A stretch of 20,120 nt of DNA from VFBF01 sp964530695 (lineage in GTDB: Bacteria; Pseudomonadota; Alphaproteobacteria; Caulobacterales; Aquidulcibacteraceae): contig CAZGYQ010000066.1 of the NCBI GenBank assembly GCA_964530695.1, positions 1 through 20,120 on the forward strand, written 5' to 3'. Shown piece by piece: positions 14,734-20,120 of this stretch (position 1 is the stretch's first letter; each line of letters opens with the position of its first letter). The position numbers and the translations under genes are program-made. The notes beneath the pieces are model-generated. The model did no database searches. It was not told the DNA's origin and worked only from the letters and a program-made list of their open reading frames with translations.

Positions 14734-17700
14734 TTAATTGGGCGGATGAGGGGCGGGGTCAACGGTCCCGTTGCGGATCGCCTCGTCCACGAGCGGGCGG
14801 GCGTCCTGGATGCCTTCGGAGGTTTGCATCAGCCGCCTGAACGGCGCCCGAACGGAAACGGTGAAGCGGAACGGCAGACCCGTGGCCCGGACGCGCCCCA
14901 ATCCGGGGATCGGCGCGGCGACCGCGCCGGTGGTGACGTCCACGGGCTCGCGGTTGACGCCGGTGAAGCGGATGGCGCTCACCAGTTCGCCGTCGAGTTG
15001 GCCGGAGAGTTCGAGCGTCAGGTCGTCGTAGGCGAAACTGCGCAGCGCCTCGAACGCGATCTGCGGCGCCCCGACAAGTCCGCCGCCCGCGCTGCCGGTA
15101 TAGTTGATCGTGCCCCCCCCCGGAGCCGCGCGCAGCACGCCGATGCCGTCGATGGCGCCGCCGTCTCGGCTGAAGATGAGCGGAAAGGAGCCTTCCACCG
15201 TGCCGGTCGCGGTGAGATCCTTCAGGTCGAGTTGCCTGAGCAGCCGCGCCACGTCCACGTCGTTCAGCGACAGCGTCATGCGGAACTCGTCGTCGCCGAT
15301 CTGCACGATCTGCGGGTCGACCGAGAGCACGCCGCCCGCGAACGGCCAGGACGCCGATTCCATCCGCACGCGGTCGTGCGCGAGCATCTGGAACGTGATC
15401 ACGCCGTTGTCGACGATGACGCCGGGATTGAGCCGCTTGATGGTCAGCGTCTGGCCGGGCGGGGTGGTCATGAGCGCGAGATCGTCGAAGGCGATGTCGC
15501 CGGACAATCCGGTTACCGGGCCGAGACTTGCGGCGTTGAGGTTGACGTCCGCGAGCGTGACGTGACCGCCGGTGCGGAAACCGTCGCTGTTCCACGCCGC
15601 CCGCAGGTTCACGCCCACCGGTCCCCGCATGTCGTCGACGACGCCGCGCGCGAGTTCGGTGATTTCGTAGAGATCGAGGTTTCGATCGAAGACCAGCGCC
15701 GGATTGACGACGTCCGCGGTTCCGTCGCCGGTTTTCAGGTCATGATGCGCCTGGACGGCCGCGAGGCGGCGCGGTGCTTTCTGCCGGCCGGGCGGCGCGC
15801 TGGTGTCGATCAGGTCGATGCCGCCCGTCGCTTCGATCACCGCGCCGGCGAGCGAAGCGTCGAAATCCACCAGCCGCAATGTGTTGAAGCGCGGCGTCCA
15901 CAGCGCCGTGTCGTCGGTGTCGGCGGGCTTCCTGTCGGTCACGGTCGCGACGCCGTCGGTCAGACGCACGATGTTGCGCCCGCGCTCGGGACCGGATGTC
16001 CAGCGCGCGGCGATCTCGGCGACATTCGCGGGCACGGCCGGATCATCGAATACGCCGCCGGTGAACGTTCCGCCGATGCGTCCGCCGCGTTCCGTGCGCG
16101 CGGTGAGCAGGGCGCCGGCGAAGCGGATGCGTCGGTCGGGCGCGTAATCCACGGCGTAGGCTGGCGCGGCGGCGCTGATCTCGAGATGAGACGCCGTCCT
16201 GGGTCCGGTGAACCGGCCTTCGATGCGGCGCGCGGCGAAGGCGACGGGCTTGCGCGCGGCGTCATCGGTGCGGCCGGCGAACGCGGCGCCGTCGATGGTG
16301 AACCCGCCGAACATGCGGCCCGCTGCGTCTTCGCCCATGAGCACGCCGCCCGCGTCCGGACACAGCGAAATACGCCGACCGTCGAGCACGTGTCCGGGCA
16401 AGGTGATCGCGCCCATCTCGACGGGCGCGCAGCCGTCGCGCAGCACGACGCGGTAGCCGCCGCCCCACGACGCGTCGAGTTTCAGCGGCGCGCGCAAGTC
16501 GCGCAACCGTATCGCGTCCGTTGCGCCGTCGATGGCGACCCCGCCGTCCATCGAGAAGACGCCTTTCCCATCCGCGCTGTGGAGAGTGAACCGGGTCGGT
16601 GCGAGATCCAGACGCCCGCCTGCCGCGCGCCAGTCGGCGATGCGAACGGCGCCTTCGGCCGCGAAGGTCGCGCCCGCCCCTGTAAAGCGCGTCAGCGCAA
16701 GCGTCGCGGGCGGCAGGCCGCCGCCCTCCATCGTCAGCCGCGCGCCGCCTTCGATATCGCCGGATGGAGCCAGCAGCATCAACATCGGGCGACCGCCTTC
16801 GGCAGGGGTCGCCGTGAGCACGCCGCCGCTTGCTGCCGCGATGACGACCGGCTCGGGGAAGGAGATGCGCCCGGCGCCGGCGCGCCAGTCCAGCTGGAAG
16901 TTCGCCGCCGTGGAAAAGCGCGTGAGCGCGCGGTCGATCGCCCCCTGGCCGTCCGAAAACAGCCGACCAAGCGGCGAGCCGGCCAGCGTCGGCACGTGAT
17001 CGAGGAGCGCGCGCCTTCCCGCCGCGTCGAGCGCCGCACCGGGCAAAGTGATGGAGCCGCTCCCGGCGATGGTCGCGCCCTCGCGGGAACGACCCTCGAA
17101 ACTGTATCGACCGGCGCCGGCCGGATCGATCGTGTGCAGGCTGGCGAGGTCAAACGTGTCGGCGCGCGCGGTCCATTCGCCGGTCGCCTGCGAGAGGTCG
17201 CCGTTCCCCGTAAGGGTGACGCGCAGCTCCCGGGCGGTCGCCACGGGGCCGTCGATCGCGCCGGCGGTCAGCGCGCCCTGGGTGCGGAAACGGTCGCCTG
17301 GCCCCGGACTAACGTCGGCGGTCAGGTTCACCGTTCGCGCCGCGTGTCCGTTCACGGTCAACTGCGCCGACGACGCCTCAAGCGAGGCGGCGGCGGCGGC
17401 GAGCTTGCGGGGAATGGCGGCGGCGACGGTGACCGACGCCCCTTGCGCCCCGCGATCGGCGTCGAGCAGCCGCGTCAGATCGCCGTGCGCATCGACGAAC
17501 AGGGCGCCGCCTTCCGTGCGCGCACGCACTTTCAGCCGCAGCCCCTCAAGCCGGCGCGCGCCGTCTCCGATGGTCGTGGGCGCGATGTCGGCGGCGGCCG
17601 CGAAATCCTGCGTCAGGCGGCCGTTGCTGGAAAATGTCGCCGGTATCACGCCGTAGGGCGTGCCGATCAGCGCGCGGCCTTCGATGATCTCGATGCCGAT

Positions 17701-18126
17701 GTCGGGCAGCTCGCCCATGCCGCCGGAGGGCGCGCGCCGGAGCCTGTCCAGCGATCCGGCGGACAGTCCGCGATCCGTGAGCGAAAGACGCACCGCCGGT
17801 TCGATGACCCGGATCGCGGCGAGTTTCGGACCCGAAAGTCCCCAGCCCAGGAGCATGTCCGCGCTCGCCGCGACAAGGTCCGGGCTGTTGTCCGGCCCGA
17901 CGCGCACCTGCCGTAGGCCGATCCTGCCCAGATCGAGCCGCGTGATCTCGAAATCGGCGTCCAGCCCCATGTCCGCCAAGGTCGAGCGCGCGGCGGAGTC
18001 GGCGATGGGGATGCGGTACAGCCACCCCGCGCCGATGATGGCCGCCAGGCCGAAGCCCGCGATGCCGAAGACCAGGCGAAGCCGCCGAACGGTCTGCGGC
18101 CCGGCGGGCCGGGTGGGCTCCTTCAT
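14734..18126 (-). CDS. ydbH: YdbH, AsmA-like intermembrane lipid-transport protein
   Basis: A 1130-residue protein with one N-terminal membrane anchor (about residues 20-41) and a very long periplasmic region of repeating beta segments. The C-terminal part has the YdbH features DVNLNAASLGPVTGLSGDIA, PGVIVDNGVITFQML and GVLRAAPGGGTINYTG. YdbH belongs to the AsmA-like bridge proteins that carry phospholipid between the inner and outer membranes; E. coli YdbH is about 880 residues, so this one is long. ATG 18126 follows GGGGAG. It is first in ydbH-ynbE-ydbL-77aa. A nine-base homopolymer (15113-15121, nine G in the coding strand) lies in frame near residue 1003. No frameshift is seen. Confidence 0.93.
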   Translation of the reverse strand: MKEPTRPAGPQTVRRLRLVFGIAGFGLAAIIGAGWLYRIPIADSAARSTLADMGLDADFEITRLDLGRIGLRQVRVGPDNSPDLVAASADMLLGWGLSGPKLAAIRVIEPAVRLSLTDRGLSAGSLDRLRRAPSGGMGELPDIGIEIIEGRALIGTPYGVIPATFSSNGRLTQDFAAAADIAPTTIGDGARRLEGLRLKVRARTEGGALFVDAHGDLTRLLDADRGAQGASVTVAAAIPRKLAAAAASLEASSAQLTVNGHAARTVNLTADVSPGPGDRFRTQGALTAGAIDGPVATARELRVTLTGNGDLSQATGEWTARADTFDLASLHTIDPAGAGRYSFEGRSREGATIAGSGSITLPGAALDAAGRRALLDHVPTLAGSPLGRLFSDGQGAIDRALTRFSTAANFQLDWRAGAGRISFPEPVVIAAASGGVLTATPAEGGRPMLMLLAPSGDIEGGARLTMEGGGLPPATLALTRFTGAGATFAAEGAVRIADWRAAGGRLDLAPTRFTLHSADGKGVFSMDGGVAIDGATDAIRLRDLRAPLKLDASWGGGYRVVLRDGCAPVEMGAITLPGHVLDGRRISLCPDAGGVLMGEDAAGRMFGGFTIDGAAFAGRTDDAARKPVAFAARRIEGRFTGPRTASHLEISAAAPAYAVDYAPDRRIRFAGALLTARTERGGRIGGTFTGGVFDDPAVPANVAEIAARWTSGPERGRNIVRLTDGVATVTDRKPADTDDTALWTPRFNTLRLVDFDASLAGAVIEATGGIDLIDTSAPPGRQKAPRRLAAVQAHHDLKTGDGTADVVNPALVFDRNLDLYEITELARGVVDDMRGPVGVNLRAAWNSDGFRTGGHVTLADVNLNAASLGPVTGLSGDIAFDDLALMTTPPGQTLTIKRLNPGVIVDNGVITFQMLAHDRVRMESASWPFAGGVLSVDPQIVQIGDDEFRMTLSLNDVDVARLLRQLDLKDLTATGTVEGSFPLIFSRDGGAIDGIGVLRAAPGGGTINYTGSAGGGLVGAPQIAFEALRSFAYDDLTLELSGQLDGELVSAIRFTGVNREPVDVTTGAVAAPIPGLGRVRATGLPFRFTVSVRAPFRRLMQTSEGIQDARPLVDEAIRNGTVDPAPHPPN

Positions 18127-18346
18127 CGGGGGCTCCCCGATTTGACCGTTATTGGCGTGCGGGCTAAAGGCATGGTTATCAGGGTATTACTGCCCCAAGT
18201 GCTTAAGAAGCGCTTCTTGCTCTGGCGCCGTCATAGATGAAACGACGGACCGGATCATGACGCTTTTTAAGTAATCTGGCCGATGATGCGATGGTACGGT
18301 CGCTCTACCTCTGGAAACCTTCTACCTTGCCACACACGTTTTCAGC
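18127..18346. other. AT-richer divergent intergenic region
   Basis: The 220 bases between ydbH and the M23 gene are visibly less GC-rich than the genes. They hold the 14-bp perfect palindrome AAGAAGCGCTTCTT (18205-18218). A weak plus-strand promoter candidate, TTGACC-N17-TAAAGG (18142-18170), is also present. On the minus strand a 23-codon frame (18187-18258, MIRSVVSSMTAPEQEALLKH and three more residues) resembles the tail of a regulator, perhaps a gene remnant. None of these is proven. Confidence 0.4.
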
Positions 18347-19747
18347 ATGATCGCCGGTGCCGGACCCATGGTCCTGGGATCGTGGCCGCGTGGATTGCGC
18401 TGGCCGGCGCTCGCCGTCGCGGCGGCGGCCGTGGGCCTGTGGGCGATCGGCGGATTTCCCGGCAGCATCAGCCCCGAGCAGCGTGCGCGTCTGCTGGCCG
18501 AGGCCGAGGCGGCGTCCATCCGCGCCGAGCATGACGCCTTCACCGGCGATACGGGGCTGCGCGAGGATCGCGAGATCGAGGTCGCGCGCGGGGAGACGCT
18601 GGCGTCCGTGATGCGCCGCGCCGGCGCCGATCCAGGCGATGTCGAGGCGGTGCTCGCCGGGGTCAGCAAGATCTTCGATGCGCGCCGGTTGCGCCCCGGA
18701 CAGGCGATCGACGTCTATTTCGAGAGCAACGGCGCGGAAGCGCGACTGACGGGTCTGGCGTTCCGGTCGGAGCCGGGCGCGGCGATCACCGTCAACCGCA
18801 CGTTCGATGGCGCGTTCCGCGCGCGCGAAGTGCTGATGCCGCTGACGTTCGAGGTCACGCGCATTTCCGCGCGGGTCGAGAAGTCCCTGTACGACAGCGC
18901 GATCGCCGGCGGGGCAACCGACAGGGAAGTGCGCCAGCTTGCGGACATTTTCGCCTACGATGTCGACTTCCAGCGCGACATCCATCCGGGCGACGCCGTC
19001 GAACTTGTGTTCGAGCGCTTCCACGACGACGAGGGCCGCACCGTGAAGACGGGCGACCTGATGTTTGTGGCGCTTGACGCGCGCGGCGAGACGAAAAGCT
19101 ACTACCGCTTCCGGCGGCCAGGCGAGGCGGGCGCCGACTGGTATGACGCCAGCGGCAAGAACGCTCGCAAATTCCTGATGAAGACGCCCATCAACGGCGC
19201 GCGGCTTTCCTCGGGCTTTGGTTTCCGCCGCCATCCGATCCTCGGCTACTCGGCCCTGCACAAGGGCACCGATTTCGCCGCCGGCGCCGGCACCCCGATC
19301 ATGGCCGCGGGCGACGGGGTGGTCGTGAAGGCGGGCTATAATGGCGGGTACGGCAACTATGTGCGGATCCGTCATACCGACGGCTACGAAACGGCCTACG
19401 CCCACATGTCGCGCTACGGGCGCGGCGTGCGCCCCGGCGTGCAGGTGCGCCAGCAGCAGATCATCGGCTACGTCGGCTCGACGGGCCGCTCAACGGGGCC
19501 GCACCTTCACTACGAAGTGCTGCTGCGCGGCCAGCAGATCAATCCGATGCGCCTGAAGGTGCCGACGGGGCGCAACCTGACCGCCGCCGAGCTTGAAACG
19601 TTCCGGGCCGAGCGTGACCGGATCGATGCGCTCAGGGTTGCGCGCCAGCGGGAGGCCGAACTGCGTGGCGCGCCGCGGGGAACCGTGATCGTCACGGCCG
19701 CGGCCGCAATGCCCAGCGACGGCGCGATCCGCGGCGGTTTCCGCTAG
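18347..19747 (+). CDS. M23 family (LytM) peptidoglycan endopeptidase
   Basis: This 466-residue protein has an N-terminal membrane anchor (about residues 18-38) and a LysM/OapA-like region (IEVARGETLASVMRRAGADP, then SKIFDARRLRPGQAIDVYF). The C-terminal peptidase M23 domain has the zinc motif H305-x3-D309 (HKGTDF), His353 in AYAHMS and His386-Leu-His388 in GPHLHYEV. The full set suggests an active zinc endopeptidase that cuts peptide cross-links, rather than a degenerate LytM activator. ATG 18347 has no clear ribosome-binding site; ATG 18368 is an alternative. It faces away from ydbH and converges with ctrA. Such enzymes act in cell separation and envelope growth. Confidence 0.92.
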   Translation: MIAGAGPMVLGSWPRGLRWPALAVAAAAVGLWAIGGFPGSISPEQRARLLAEAEAASIRAEHDAFTGDTGLREDREIEVARGETLASVMRRAGADPGDVEAVLAGVSKIFDARRLRPGQAIDVYFESNGAEARLTGLAFRSEPGAAITVNRTFDGAFRAREVLMPLTFEVTRISARVEKSLYDSAIAGGATDREVRQLADIFAYDVDFQRDIHPGDAVELVFERFHDDEGRTVKTGDLMFVALDARGETKSYYRFRRPGEAGADWYDASGKNARKFLMKTPINGARLSSGFGFRRHPILGYSALHKGTDFAAGAGTPIMAAGDGVVVKAGYNGGYGNYVRIRHTDGYETAYAHMSRYGRGVRPGVQVRQQQIIGYVGSTGRSTGPHLHYEVLLRGQQINPMRLKVPTGRNLTAAELETFRAERDRIDALRVARQREAELRGAPRGTVIVTAAAAMPSDGAIRGGFR

Positions 19748-19866
19748 CAGGCTGCTGAAAAAGGTCATAGCCGCTGACCACGAATTCTGATTCCATCGGC
19801 GACATCCTGGACGCAAGAAAGCCCCGCGACATCTGATCGACTGTCGCGAGGCTTCCAGGAATTCTG
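19748..19866. mobile_element. Possible IS-end or MITE remnant
   Basis: Directly after the M23 stop comes CAGGCTGCTGAAAAA (19748-19762), a sequence I associate with ends of some insertion sequences. GAATTCTG is repeated at 19782-19789 and 19859-19866. The reverse strand reads openly through the stretch (MSPMESEFVVSGYDLFQQPA), a style I recall from conserved intergenic repeats. A CTAG (19744-19747) abuts it. No transposase or matching second terminal repeat is seen. Identity rests on recall, so confidence is low. Confidence 0.3.
19817..19855 (-). terminator. Probable ctrA terminator hairpin
   Basis: Arms 19817-19831 and 19842-19855 form a stem of about 14 bp with one mismatch and one extra base around a 10-base loop. 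In the minus direction the stem ends in GGGGCTTTCTT, a short broken T-tract. It starts 35 bases past the ctrA stop, as expected for an intrinsic terminator, and could slow plus-strand read-through too. Confidence 0.6.
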
Positions 19867-19890
19867 CGGGAGCGGAGGCGTTTCGCGCCG

Positions 19891-20120
19891 TCAGGCGGCG
19901 GCGACGGCGCCCATATCCTGGGGATCGCGCAGCACATAGCCGCGGCCCCAGACCGTCTCGATGTTGTGTTCGCCGCCCGTGGCCGCCGCGAGCTTCTTGC
20001 GCAGCTTGCAGATGAAGACGTCGATGATCTTCAGTTCCGGCTCGTCCATGCCGCCGTAGAGATGGTTGAGGAACATCTCCTTGGTGAGCGTCGTGCCCTT
20101 GCGCAGCGAGAGCAGCTCGA
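19891..20120 (-). CDS. ctrA: Cell-cycle response regulator CtrA (C-terminal part)
   Basis: Only the last 75 or so residues are present; the gene runs off the right edge. The visible part is the OmpR-type winged-helix DNA-binding domain: LRKGTTLTKEMFLNHLYGGM, DEPELKIIDVFICKLRKKL and IETVWGRGYVLRDP. These match CtrA almost residue for residue from memory. CtrA is the master regulator that represses replication initiation and activates division and motility genes, and it is phosphorylated through CckA and ChpT. The short tail (QDMGAVAAA) ends in small residues; in Caulobacter the C-terminal two alanines act as a ClpXP degradation signal, and two alanines also end this protein. Confidence 0.94.
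   Translation of the reverse strand, partial: ELLSLRKGTTLTKEMFLNHLYGGMDEPELKIIDVFICKLRKKLAAATGGEHNIETVWGRGYVLRDPQDMGAVAAA

Noticed and set aside
14566..17916. A 1116-codon plus-strand open frame opposite ydbH, ynbE and ydbL
   Set aside because: It mirrors the codon pattern of ydbH, is Arg/Gly/Ala-rich without domains, and runs through three well-supported genes. It is a GC-driven shadow.
18203..18217. TTAA-N7-TTCT as a CtrA box near ydbH
   Set aside because: Two mismatches in the second half-site and overlap with a perfect palindrome that explains the sequence better.

Overview
The window reads as chromosomal DNA of a GC-rich alphaproteobacterium. The clearest markers are a CtrA C-terminus at the right edge, a ChpT-type histidine phosphotransferase, and a PhaR/thiolase pair of the polyhydroxybutyrate type. 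Together they point to Caulobacterales or a near relative such as Hyphomonadaceae. The genus cannot be read from the sequence. About 21 intact genes, two small unrecognised ORFs and one partial gene fill nearly the whole window. No rRNA, tRNA or CRISPR was seen.

Left part (1-2.75 kb): a G/C-tract inverted repeat, then the minus-strand cluster rpmH-rnpA-yidC (ribosomal protein L34, RNase P protein, membrane insertase). rnpA has no ATG, GTG or TTG between the end of rpmH and its own conserved core. It probably starts at a CTG that overlaps the rpmH stop. Next (2.75-5.7 kb) is a plus-strand, translationally coupled trio: a secreted DUF547 protein, a VTT (TVP38/TMEM64, DedA-like) membrane protein and a mercuric-reductase-like flavoprotein. 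This is the best candidate here for an incompletely described functional unit.

Middle (5.7-11.7 kb): an acyl-CoA dehydrogenase, two tiny unrecognised ORFs, phaR divergent from a phaA-type thiolase, a SnoaL/NTF2-like lipoprotein with a clear intrinsic terminator, a PaaI-like thioesterase and a dicarboxylate/amino-acid:cation symporter with an altered sodium-site motif. The content is mainly acyl-CoA, storage-polymer and carboxylate metabolism.

Right part (11.7-20.1 kb): on the minus strand, reading leftwards, ydbH-ynbE-ydbL plus a coupled 77-aa two-helix membrane protein (an envelope bridge locus), then chpT, a CheY-like receiver and cheR. An M23 (LytM) endopeptidase lies on the plus strand. 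After a short interval that may be a mobile-element remnant comes the 3' end of ctrA. Thus chpT and ctrA, consecutive members of the CckA-ChpT-CtrA cell-cycle relay, lie about 6 kb apart, with envelope-maintenance genes between them.

A recurring feature is the 4-base stop/start overlap NTGA. All four versions occur here: CTGA (rpmH/rnpA), TTGA (DUF547/VTT), ATGA (VTT/flavoprotein and receiver/cheR) and GTGA (ydbL/77-aa protein).
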